This document shows positions 39,428-47,414 of a stretch of DNA of 64,000 bases, in pieces. The notes below the pieces were generated by a model. The model saw nothing but the letters and a program-made list of their open reading frames with translations, was not told the DNA's origin and ran no database searches. The stretch comes from Longimicrobiales bacterium. GTDB lineage: Bacteria > Gemmatimonadota > Gemmatimonadetes > Longimicrobiales > Gaopeijiaceae. The number at the start of each line of letters is the position of its first letter. The stretch's first letter is position 1. The stretch is taken from positions 452,927 through 516,926 of the forward strand of contig OY282361.1 in the NCBI GenBank assembly GCA_958295645.1, written 5' to 3'. The position numbers and the translations under genes were made by a program.

Positions 39428-41028
39428 TCTTCGATCTCTCGTGTGACGGGGTGGGATTCCTTGTAGGCGCCTCCGCCGGGCCAGCCGGCGAGGACGGCTG
39501 AGTACATGCCGGCGTCGCCACCGGCGCGAACCAGCGACAGGCCCTCGGGATGGAACTTGGGCACGAGCGGCGGGTTGCGGCCATCCCCGCCGACGTCCGT
39601 GCGCCGTTGCGGCCCGTTGCGGCGAACCTCCGCGCCTGCTCGTCGCTGCGACGCGTGGTCGCGAGCCTTCTCGCCCGTTCGTTGCGGGCGCGGCATGCCT
39701 TCGGCCACGCCGCCCGCGCCCTGAGCGACTTTCTCGGCCGGACGCAACAGCGCCTCGTGGAGGGCGGCCACGATTCGGCCCCGGCCCCAGCCCGCCTTCC
39801 GGTAGATGCCGTAGTGCTCGGGAGCGACGACCAGCAGCGCGGGCGCCCATTCGCACAACTTGGGGTGGCCGACGGCCTGAAGCGCCATGGCCAGGGAGCG
39901 CGTCAGCTCCTCGGCGGTTCGGGCCTTGCGGTCGGTCACGCCCTGCAGGCCGTCGCCCGCGAAGAGGGTGACCGCGCTCCTGCCGGGCGTCGCGCCGCGC
40001 GAGACCGACAACGGCTCCCATTCGGGATCCGTTTCGTCCTCCGCGAAGCAGAACGTGTACTTCCCCGGGCCGCCGAGCGCCGCCCGGTCGATCTCGCCGG
40101 GCCTTCCGCCCCCCACGTTGCGCACGATCAAGTTGAGCGCGCGCCCGATCGTGCCGTTGGCGCGGTTCCCCTGGCCGAGCGCGTTGATGCCCGCGTTCAT
40201 GCCGATGCGCTTCGCCACGGGGCCGTTGACGACCACCACCGGGCTCGAGAAGCAGGTGCTGCACGTGACGCCGTGAAGCGTGAAGCCGGGGTCCAGCGCG
40301 GCCTCCAACGCGCCGATCACGACGGGCAGGTACTCGGGCCGGCAGCCGGCCAGCACGGCGTTGATCGCCGCCTTCTCGACCGTGCACGGAGCCAGAGCCG
40401 GCGGGATCCGCCCTATGACGTCGCCGGCGTCCCGTCGCGTCCCCGCGAGCATCCGCAACACGCGCTCCGGCGTCGGGGGGACGACGGGCAGGCCGTCCGT
40501 CCAGCCCCGGTCGTAGCAGACCTCAACGGGATCGGCGTAGGGAGCCGTCTCGATCCGGCGGGCGCGAATCCGCCTCTCGCCGAACCGGGCCTGCAACGCT
40601 TCGGGCACGCCGGGCTCCAGCGAACGCGATCCGCAGCCGGGGCGGTGCGCGGGAAGCGCGGCCCCCAGCGCACCCAGTCCCGTGAGAGCGCGCCAGTCCT
40701 CCTTGCTCCATCCCTCCGCGCGGCCGGTCTCGGCTCCGTCTTCCAAGCGGAGGAGCGTGGGCACCGTCTCGACGCCGTACCGGAACGAATGCTCGAGTTC
40801 CGTGTCGTCCACCGTGGCGAGCCCCGCGCCGAGAAACGCGCCGTCGTCCTGCCAATGGACGGCGAGGCTCCCGCCCTCCGCGGCGATGAACCGAAGCGCG
40901 GGGGCCACGAGATGGCAGGTCTCGCAGTCGTCCTTGACGAAGGCGAGAAAGCGGATGTGCGGGGCGGGCGTGGCGTCCTCCGTTTCCGTGGGCGCGCGAG
41001 CCGCTGGAAGGCGCGGCCGCGCGCCCAT
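39424..41028 (-). CDS. Thioredoxin-like / UGSC-associated redox protein
   Basis: 534 residues from ATG 41028. The first about 120 residues are thioredoxin-like: FLAFVKDDCETCHLVAPAL (Cys35-x-x-Cys38) and a YGVETVPTLLRLEDG strand with the cis-Pro position. The central part (about 155-420) is a conserved domain with a second CxxC (GVTCSTCFSSP, Cys256 and Cys259), GMNAGINALGQGNRANGTIGRA and PGKYTFCFAEDE; I do not know a function for it. An Arg/Gly/Gln-rich stretch (about 435-485) precedes a short C-terminal domain with FHPEGLSLVRAGGDAG. The stop overlaps the selenoprotein start, so the two probably act together, possibly with this protein reducing or loading the UGSC partner. Confidence 0.82.
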   Translation of the reverse strand: MGARPRLPAARAPTETEDATPAPHIRFLAFVKDDCETCHLVAPALRFIAAEGGSLAVHWQDDGAFLGAGLATVDDTELEHSFRYGVETVPTLLRLEDGAETGRAEGWSKEDWRALTGLGALGAALPAHRPGCGSRSLEPGVPEALQARFGERRIRARRIETAPYADPVEVCYDRGWTDGLPVVPPTPERVLRMLAGTRRDAGDVIGRIPPALAPCTVEKAAINAVLAGCRPEYLPVVIGALEAALDPGFTLHGVTCSTCFSSPVVVVNGPVAKRIGMNAGINALGQGNRANGTIGRALNLIVRNVGGGRPGEIDRAALGGPGKYTFCFAEDETDPEWEPLSVSRGATPGRSAVTLFAGDGLQGVTDRKARTAEELTRSLAMALQAVGHPKLCEWAPALLVVAPEHYGIYRKAGWGRGRIVAALHEALLRPAEKVAQGAGGVAEGMPRPQRTGEKARDHASQRRAGAEVRRNGPQRRTDVGGDGRNPPLVPKFHPEGLSLVRAGGDAGMYSAVLAGWPGGGAYKESHPVTREIEE

Positions 41029-41043
41029 GGAAAGATAGCCCGG

Positions 41044-43812
41044 CTATCCGATCCAGTAGCTCATCTTCACCATGAACACGTCTTCGCTGGGCTCCTCGAA
41101 CAGCGTGCCCACGTCGCCCAGGGAGAAGTCCCCGGTCTGCGCGTAGTGGTCCCGTCCCTGCGACCATGCGACGAAGAGCGCCGAGCCGGGCTGGTACTCC
41201 CAGCGCAGCACCACGTTGGAGCGGAACTGCTTGACGTTGAAGTCGGGGTTTCGGAAGGACTCGGGCGAGCCGTCTCCGTCCACGTCGGCTTCGACGAGAC
41301 CGTTGTCGGCGACCCTCGACTGCAGGAGGTCGTATCGGTCCTTGTAGGCTTGGGCGCGGGGATCGGAAATCCGCTTGAACTCGCCGTACTCGCCGGCGGA
41401 GACGAAGGGTTCCGCGTAGACCTGCAGCGACAGCGTGGGAGAGAACGTCCAGGAGGCGCGCGTGGTGGCGCCGGCCGTCACTTGGCGCAGCTCGCCGAAC
41501 AGATAGTTCGGCGCGTCGCCGCCGAAGCGCCGGACCCACTGCAGATCCTCGGACCTGAGCCGCATGAAGGGGCCTGCCGACAACGTCATGCTGGACGAGG
41601 GGCGCCAATGCAGGCTGGCCTCCGTTCCCCAGGACCAGGAGCCGCTCTCCGGCTTTGCGCTCCAGTTTGCGCCGATGTTGATTCGCAGGGGCTTGCGCGA
41701 GTCGGACCGGAGGCCGCCCCAGCCGTTCCAGGAGGCCTCGCGCACGAACATCGGACCGCCGCGAAGGGTGGTGTTGCTGAGTCCTTCGGTGTTGTGATGC
41801 ACGCCGACGTAGCCGCCCCAGAAGTTGTTCAGCGTGAAGCTCCCGTTGACGTTGCCGCCGGTCGAGTAGCGCTCGCCCCCGAAGCTGTAGGAGGTCCATC
41901 CGTTGAAGTTCACGTTCCAGCGCTGGAACCGCTTGGTGGGCTTGTAGCGGTTGTATCCCACCCACACCCAGGGACTCCAGAAGTCGGCCTCGCGCATGAA
42001 TCCCGCGTCGTTGGTCTCGAAGCCGGGCGACCTCGCCATCACGCCGCTGGCGTAGCGGAAGAAGCCCCCCGAGATCTTGGCGAAGGTCGCGGCGCCGGAC
42101 CATCCGTTCAGCGAGGTGCGCTCGGGGTCGAAATCGGTGTGACCGGCGTCGGGCCGCTGGAAGTAGCGGGCCGGCGCTCTCTGGGTTCTGGCGATGGCTT
42201 GCTCGGAGCCTCGCACGGTGGTGCCGATGAGGTAGCCGGAGAGGAGGAAGCGATCGGCGCCGAAGCGGTGCCGGCCGTCCAGTCCCGCCGTGTAGGCGCC
42301 CTTGTGCAGCGCGAGCTCGTCGGCCGCGGCTCCGTTGCGCACCGTCCACGTCGAAATCACGCCGACTGCGCTCTTGCCGTCGCGAAAGTCCTTGCTCAGT
42401 CGCCCCACGCCGTAGTGGGCCAAGGGTTCCACCACTTGCGGTTCCAGTAGATTGGAGCCGTCGGCGCGATAGGCCTTCTCGCGGGTCGTGAGCGCGTGCA
42501 GAAGTCCCACGGACCAGCCCGTCTGCGTCTTCCCGGAGAGCTTCACGGCGCTGGCGATGCGGGTGCGGTCCGGGGAATCCGCGTAGAGCCTGGAGGAGAC
42601 CCTTCCACGGGGCGCTCGTCCGATCCGTCTCGAATAGAACAGGTTCTCGCCGCCTCCGTCGTCGCCGGGCGAGAAGGAAAACGAGAAGATGTTCGCACCC
42701 TCCACGAAGAACGGCCGCCGCTCGGCGAAGAAGGACTCGAACGCCGTGAGATTGACTTGCGCGGGGTCGGCCTCGACCTGGCCGAAGTCCGGGTTGATCG
42801 TGAGATCGAGGGTGATGTCGGTCGTGAGCCCGTACTTGACGTCCCCGCCTATCGCGTACGAGAAGTCCCGCGGATCGTGAAAGGGGTCCTCGGCGGCGCC
42901 GGACAGGCTCTCCAGGCGGACGAGCGAATAGGGCAGGACTTCCAGGCGCCTTGGCGGCGACAGGTCGTGCAGGCCCTCGAGGTCCCCGAAGCGCGAGACC
43001 ATGGCGCCGTCTCCTCGCGACACGGGCGCCCAGAGGCTCTGTTCGAGGTGCCGGGCGACGACGCGGCCGAAGTTGATGCCCCACGTCTGCCGGTCGGCGC
43101 CGTTGAAGCGCAGCTGGGAATAAGGGATGCGGAACTCGGCCGTCCATCCCTCCTCGTCCATGGTCGTGGCCACGTCCCAGACGGCGTCCCACGAAGTGTC
43201 CTCGTTCGTGTCGTCGAAGAAGTAGGCGTCCACCTTGACGCCGGCCGGATTCACCGAAAACCGAAACGCGGTGCGGCGGTCGTGGTAGCTGTCGATCGCC
43301 ACGTCCAGCCAGTCCGAGTGGGGACGCTCGTCGCGCCTTGCCAGGCGCGAGACGATGGAGTCGGGCGCTTCGTCGAAGGCGCGGATGCCGACGTAGAGAG
43401 CGGCGTCCCCGTAGAGCACGCGGGCCTCGGTTCTCTGCGAGGCCGGTTCCCCTTCGTTCGGCTCGAAGACCACGAAGTTCCGCGCGACCGTCGCCGAGGC
43501 CCAGTCCGCTTCGTCCAGGACTCCGTCGACGGCCGGAGTCTCGCCGCTCAAGCGCAACGCCTGGAGGCTGGGCACGACCGCCGCCCCTCCCGCCGCCGCC
43601 GTGCTTCCGCTGCTTTCCGCTTCCTGCGCGGCGAGGCCCGCGGCCGTGCCCCTTCCGCCCGGCGTCCCTACCGTCAATGCCATCGCCGCGACGGCCGCGG
43701 CCGCCACGGTCCGAACACGCGCCAAGTACCCCCTGCTTCCCCCACCGATGCTGCTTCCCGCGCCACCGATGCTGCTTCTCCCGCCACCCATGCCGTTGCC
43801 CTCGCCACCCAT
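41044..43812 (-). CDS. DUF5916 protein with N-terminal CBM9-like domain (outer-membrane barrel)
   Basis: 922 residues from ATG 43812 (GGAGG 6 bases upstream). An unusual Gly/Ser-rich repeat (SSIGGAGSSIGGG) precedes the hydrophobic leader, so a later start is possible. The CBM9-like sandwich (about 85-260) has VDGVLDEADWASA, EARVLYGDAALYVGIRAFD and WTAEFRIPYSQLRF. The DUF5916 barrel (about 270-922) has NPDFGQVEADPAQVNLTAFE, then FAERRPFFVEGANIF and FYSRRIGR, and ends in KMSYWIG. This architecture is widespread in Gemmatimonadota and Bacteroidota near peptidase genes; function is unproven. It ends 15 bases before the thioredoxin-like gene, so it probably heads the selenoprotein operon. Confidence 0.9.
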   Translation of the reverse strand: MGGEGNGMGGGRSSIGGAGSSIGGGSRGYLARVRTVAAAAVAAMALTVGTPGGRGTAAGLAAQEAESSGSTAAAGGAAVVPSLQALRLSGETPAVDGVLDEADWASATVARNFVVFEPNEGEPASQRTEARVLYGDAALYVGIRAFDEAPDSIVSRLARRDERPHSDWLDVAIDSYHDRRTAFRFSVNPAGVKVDAYFFDDTNEDTSWDAVWDVATTMDEEGWTAEFRIPYSQLRFNGADRQTWGINFGRVVARHLEQSLWAPVSRGDGAMVSRFGDLEGLHDLSPPRRLEVLPYSLVRLESLSGAAEDPFHDPRDFSYAIGGDVKYGLTTDITLDLTINPDFGQVEADPAQVNLTAFESFFAERRPFFVEGANIFSFSFSPGDDGGGENLFYSRRIGRAPRGRVSSRLYADSPDRTRIASAVKLSGKTQTGWSVGLLHALTTREKAYRADGSNLLEPQVVEPLAHYGVGRLSKDFRDGKSAVGVISTWTVRNGAAADELALHKGAYTAGLDGRHRFGADRFLLSGYLIGTTVRGSEQAIARTQRAPARYFQRPDAGHTDFDPERTSLNGWSGAATFAKISGGFFRYASGVMARSPGFETNDAGFMREADFWSPWVWVGYNRYKPTKRFQRWNVNFNGWTSYSFGGERYSTGGNVNGSFTLNNFWGGYVGVHHNTEGLSNTTLRGGPMFVREASWNGWGGLRSDSRKPLRINIGANWSAKPESGSWSWGTEASLHWRPSSSMTLSAGPFMRLRSEDLQWVRRFGGDAPNYLFGELRQVTAGATTRASWTFSPTLSLQVYAEPFVSAGEYGEFKRISDPRAQAYKDRYDLLQSRVADNGLVEADVDGDGSPESFRNPDFNVKQFRSNVVLRWEYQPGSALFVAWSQGRDHYAQTGDFSLGDVGTLFEEPSEDVFMVKMSYWIG

Positions 43813-43976
43813 GCCCCGCCTCCCGTGTGTTGCCCCGGACGCCGTTGTCCGGCCGGCTTCATGACAGGACGAGAAAACGGGGGTCCAGGTTGCGAAGCGG
43901 GCGGCGGCGGCGGGTTTCGATGCGCAGGGGGCCGTGGCCGGGAGAGCGGCCGAAGCGGCGGCGGGAGCTGGCGTTC

Positions 43977-44873
43977 GTGAAGGCGCTTCCGCCTCCGTCG
44001 GTGGGGCCGGGCTTCATCAAGGCGCACGGGCAGGGCAACGACTATCTGGTGTTCGACGAGGGCCGCGGGGCCATGCTGTCGGCTGCGCTCGTCGAGCGGG
44101 TTTGCGACCGGCGGCGCGGGGTGGGAGCGGACGGCGTGGTCGTCGTGGAGGCGCCCCGCCCGGGCCGGGAGCCGTTTCTGCGCATGTTCAATCCGGACGG
44201 GAGCGAGTTCGAGCGGAGCGGCAACGGTCTCCGCATCGCGGGCGTGCATCTGCGGCGCATGGGGCGGGCGCCGGAGGCTGTGTTCGCGGTCGCGACGGCG
44301 GCGGGCCGGGCCCGGCTGGACGTGCGGGGTCCGGGGGTGGGCGGGGTCTACGACGTGCGGGCGGAGATGGGGAAGGTGGAGTTTCCGTGCGGGCCGCCGT
44401 TCGTCGCGCCGGGATGGGTCGGCGAAGAGGGGAAGGCGACGTTGCCGTTGCCGGCGGGGGCGGGCCGGGAGCGGGTGGAGGCGGTGCCGGTGTCGGTCGG
44501 CAATCCGCATGCGGTGTTGTTCGCCGACTCGTGGGAGGAGGCGGAGGTGGAGCGGTTGGGGCCGTTGGTCGCAGGGCACAGGGTGTTCCCGGCGGGCGCC
44601 AACGTGCAGTTCGCGAGCCTGCCGGCGGGGCGCGAGATGGCCGTCCGCATCTGGGAGAGAGGCGTGGGGCGGACCGCCTCTTCGGGCACGTCGGCCTGCG
44701 CGGCGGTGGCGGCGGCGGCGAGGACGGGCTTGATGGAGCCGGGGCGGTGCAGGGTGCTGATGGAGGGCGGGCCGATGGAGGTGGACTGGCGGCCGGGTGG
44801 CGAGGTGCGGCTGCGCGGGCCGGTCGAGGTCGTGTGCTCCGGCGAGCTGGAGGCGGACTTTCTCGCCGGCTAG
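43977..44873 (+). CDS. Diaminopimelate epimerase-like protein lacking both catalytic cysteines
   Basis: 298 residues from GTG 43977 (GGGAG 9 bases upstream); ATG 43920 would add 19 basic residues. The DapF fold is clear: FIKAHGQGNDYLVFD, GVGADGVVVVE, RMFNPDGSEFERSGNGLRIAG, VSVGNPHAVLF, GANVQFASL and WERGVGRTASSGTSACAAV. In classical DapF the two active-site cysteines lie in CGNG and ACGSG; here they are Ser81 (SGNG) and Ser236 (SSGTS). LL- to meso-diaminopimelate epimerisation by the two-thiol mechanism is therefore doubtful. It could be a divergent isomerase of the DapF/proline racemase superfamily. Its stop overlaps that of convergent lptG (44870-44873). Very GC-rich. Confidence 0.88.
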   Translation: MKALPPPSVGPGFIKAHGQGNDYLVFDEGRGAMLSAALVERVCDRRRGVGADGVVVVEAPRPGREPFLRMFNPDGSEFERSGNGLRIAGVHLRRMGRAPEAVFAVATAAGRARLDVRGPGVGGVYDVRAEMGKVEFPCGPPFVAPGWVGEEGKATLPLPAGAGRERVEAVPVSVGNPHAVLFADSWEEAEVERLGPLVAGHRVFPAGANVQFASLPAGREMAVRIWERGVGRTASSGTSACAAVAAAARTGLMEPGRCRVLMEGGPMEVDWRPGGEVRLRGPVEVVCSGELEADFLAG

Positions 44874-45940
44874 GTGCGCACGCGGGCGGCGAGCACGACC
44901 GCGACGGCGAAGAAGACCAGGTTGGGGCTCCAGGCCGCCACCCAGGGAGAGAGCGCCCCGGTCTCGCCAACGGCGCCGAAGAGCTGCAGGAGCAGGTAGT
45001 AGACGATGGTGACGCTCAGGGACAGGCTGATTCCGAAGGCCGCGCCGCTCTTGCGCGACGTGGTCGCCAACGGAATCCCCAAGAGCACCACCACGAACGT
45101 GGCCGCGGCGATCGAGCGCTTTTGCTCCCGCCTCACCAGCAGCTTTCTGGCGTCCCCCCCGGAACGGATGACCGACTGCGCTCGCCGTCCGAGTTCGGCG
45201 TACGTCATCTCGTCCTCCTCCGGCGGATCCTCGAGCATGTCTTCGGGACGGACCGAGAGCCCGGGCCGCCGATAGCGTTCGAATCGCCAAGCCTCTTCGC
45301 GCCCATTCGCCCGAACCACGCGCAGGTGTCCTTCGTTGAACGTCCAGCCGACATCCGGCCCGGAGTACACGGCTTGGTTCGACCAGACGTGGCGCAAAGA
45401 GCCGTCCGGGTCGCGGCTCTCCAGCAGCACGCCGTTCATGGAGCCCATGTCCGCGGACAGGCGTTCGACGGTCAGCGTCTCGCCGTCCTCGGTCGCATAC
45501 ACGAAATTGGTGCGCCAGTCGCGCCGCATCTCGCGTTCCTTGTGGATCTCGGCGGTCTTGCGGTTGGCGGCGGGCGAGATTTCGTCGAGGTAGAACGCTG
45601 CGCCCGTCAGGCCCGCCCCGAGCACCCAAAGGGGCGCGAACAGGCGCCGGAACGATACGCCGCCTCCCTTCGCCGCGAGGATCTCTCGGTGCACGGTCAT
45701 GGAATTGACGGTGAAGACGGCGGCCACCAAGCCGGCGATGGGAAAGCCGAGTACCATGTACTTCGGATAGGTGAACACGTAGCCCCAAGCAATGTCCACC
45801 GCCTCCACCCCCCGGTCGAGGTGGAAGTTGAAGTTCTCGGTCGTGTCGCCAATGATGAGCAGGACTGGGACGCACAGGCTGAAGCGGAGGAATATCCCCA
45901 GGAACGTGCGGCCGACGAGCCTGTCGAGCGTCCAGGTCAC
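44870..45940 (-). CDS. lptG: LPS export permease LptG (YjgP/YjgQ family)
   Basis: 356 residues from GTG 45940, whose GTGA overlaps the lptF stop. Membrane helices at about 12-35 (FLRFSLCVPVLLIIG), 50-80 and three near the C-terminus (FVVVLLGIPLATTS, FGISLSLSVTIVYYLLLQLFG, NLVFFAVAVVLAARV) flank a periplasmic beta-jellyroll (about 120-245). LptG with LptF and the LptB ATPase pulls LPS from the inner membrane into the Lpt bridge. Position after lptF fixes the assignment of which paralogue is which only tentatively. Terminal codons overlap the DapF-like gene. Confidence 0.9.
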   Translation of the reverse strand: MTWTLDRLVGRTFLGIFLRFSLCVPVLLIIGDTTENFNFHLDRGVEAVDIAWGYVFTYPKYMVLGFPIAGLVAAVFTVNSMTVHREILAAKGGGVSFRRLFAPLWVLGAGLTGAAFYLDEISPAANRKTAEIHKEREMRRDWRTNFVYATEDGETLTVERLSADMGSMNGVLLESRDPDGSLRHVWSNQAVYSGPDVGWTFNEGHLRVVRANGREEAWRFERYRRPGLSVRPEDMLEDPPEEDEMTYAELGRRAQSVIRSGGDARKLLVRREQKRSIAAATFVVVLLGIPLATTSRKSGAAFGISLSLSVTIVYYLLLQLFGAVGETGALSPWVAAWSPNLVFFAVAVVLAARVRT

Positions 45941-47358
45941 TTGGCGGCTCGACTCCTTCCGAACAGCGAGGCGAGCGACGCGGCGGCGCTGTCGAGCAGG
46001 CTGGCCCAGGTGCCGCTTCGAGCCGCGTTCACCCATCGGCCGAGTCGTCCGACCATGGCGACGCCGAGAAGGAAGAAGAGAATGCTGGTCGTCCACATGG
46101 CCCAGAAGGGGCTCAGCCGCCCGCGGTCGGCGAGGTCTTCGCCGATTTCCAAGGCTATGCTGTACGTCCCGAAGACCACGGTCGAGACGAGGATCACCAT
46201 GCCGACTCCGCCCAGCGGGAACCGGACGCCCAGCGGTACGCCGATCAGCACGAACACGATGCACCCGGTCGCCAGGACCAGCTTCTTGTGAATCTCGACT
46301 CCGTAAATGTTGGCGCGCCCGGCGAGAAAATCGACGCGCGCGGCCTGCGCCACCGCGTCCGTGTTGGCCCGGATCGTGAGATCGTCGTGCCAACGAGGGC
46401 GCAGGGGTTCTCCGTCTCGGGCACGCGCCACCGCCAAGGCCCGCAGGGAATCCGCGGCGGGTCCCACGCCGAGCGCCTGCTCGACGGCCCGTCGCGACTC
46501 GGCGCTTGCCTGGGCGCGCACGGTGGCGAGCTCGGACTTCGCTTCGGCGGCGGCTTGGCGCAGCTGCGCCACCGACATCTCGCGCTCGCTGCGGCGGTTG
46601 CCCTCTGCCGCCTCGAGAAGATTGCCGACGTCTTTGAGCACGGAGAGCCGGTCGTCGAACTCGGTGCGTTGAAGCGTCCCCGGCGAAGTCCGGTCGATTT
46701 CGTAGGCATGTCCGTCTTGCAACCGGAGGTGCAGGTCGGTGAACTGCGCGTTCATGGCCATCTGGCCCTTCGCCGCATACGTCGTGCGGCGGGCCTGCGG
46801 CCGGCTCATGTCGTGGATGACGATGTTCCGGAGCTGGTTCAAAACCGGGTCGATGGAGTCGGCCTTCAGGAAGTAGGGTCCCCGGGCGCCGGGAGCGTCG
46901 ATTCTGTTGTAGACCCTCTCGCGCAGCTGGAAGGTCGGGCTCTTCTGGTAGATGGAGCGTTGCAAGGTGGCCAGCCTGTGGTTGGTCTCGGGGAGGACCA
47001 AGTCGTTGAACGCGTAGGTCGTGCCGCCCACCGCCAAGCCGAAGACGGCGACGGGCAGGAGGATCGCCCGCGGGTGCACGCCGCTTCCCGACATGGCCAC
47101 GGTCTCGCCGGCGGCGCCCATGTCGCTGAAGGCGTGAAGGACGGCCACCAGCACGGCCATCGGGAGCGTGAGCGCGATCGTGAACGGCAGGACGAGCAAC
47201 GTCGCTTCGGCGATGACGCTGGCGGGCAGGCCCTTGCCCGTGAACGCCTCCAAGAACCGGGCGAAGGTGTCCACGAACATGAGTCCCGTCAGGAGCAGGA
47301 GCGAGAAGAAGAACGGTCCGAGAAGCGACCGAACCAAGTGGCGGGTCAGGATCTTCAT
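45937..47358 (-). CDS. lptF: LPS export permease LptF (YjgP/YjgQ family)
   Basis: 473 residues from ATG 47358. The N-terminal signature MKILTRHLVRSLLGPFFFSL and LMFVDTFARFLE is typical of LptF. Further helices include LPFTIALTLPMAVLVAVLHAFSDMG. A periplasmic jellyroll follows (about 125-235). A helical, coiled-coil-like insert (about 238-310, EAAEGNRRSEREMSVAQLRQ) makes it roughly 100 residues longer than the E. coli protein. The C-terminal helices begin VLATGCIVFVLIGVPLGVRF. It functions with LptG and LptB in LPS transport. Divergent from sprA, 56 bases apart. Confidence 0.9.
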   Translation of the reverse strand: MKILTRHLVRSLLGPFFFSLLLLTGLMFVDTFARFLEAFTGKGLPASVIAEATLLVLPFTIALTLPMAVLVAVLHAFSDMGAAGETVAMSGSGVHPRAILLPVAVFGLAVGGTTYAFNDLVLPETNHRLATLQRSIYQKSPTFQLRERVYNRIDAPGARGPYFLKADSIDPVLNQLRNIVIHDMSRPQARRTTYAAKGQMAMNAQFTDLHLRLQDGHAYEIDRTSPGTLQRTEFDDRLSVLKDVGNLLEAAEGNRRSEREMSVAQLRQAAAEAKSELATVRAQASAESRRAVEQALGVGPAADSLRALAVARARDGEPLRPRWHDDLTIRANTDAVAQAARVDFLAGRANIYGVEIHKKLVLATGCIVFVLIGVPLGVRFPLGGVGMVILVSTVVFGTYSIALEIGEDLADRGRLSPFWAMWTTSILFFLLGVAMVGRLGRWVNAARSGTWASLLDSAAASLASLFGRSRAAK

Positions 47359-47414
47359 GAGCGGGTTCGGCCCCGGCTGCGCGCTGCCGGTGGTGTCTCC
47401 AAGTGCGGCACGGC

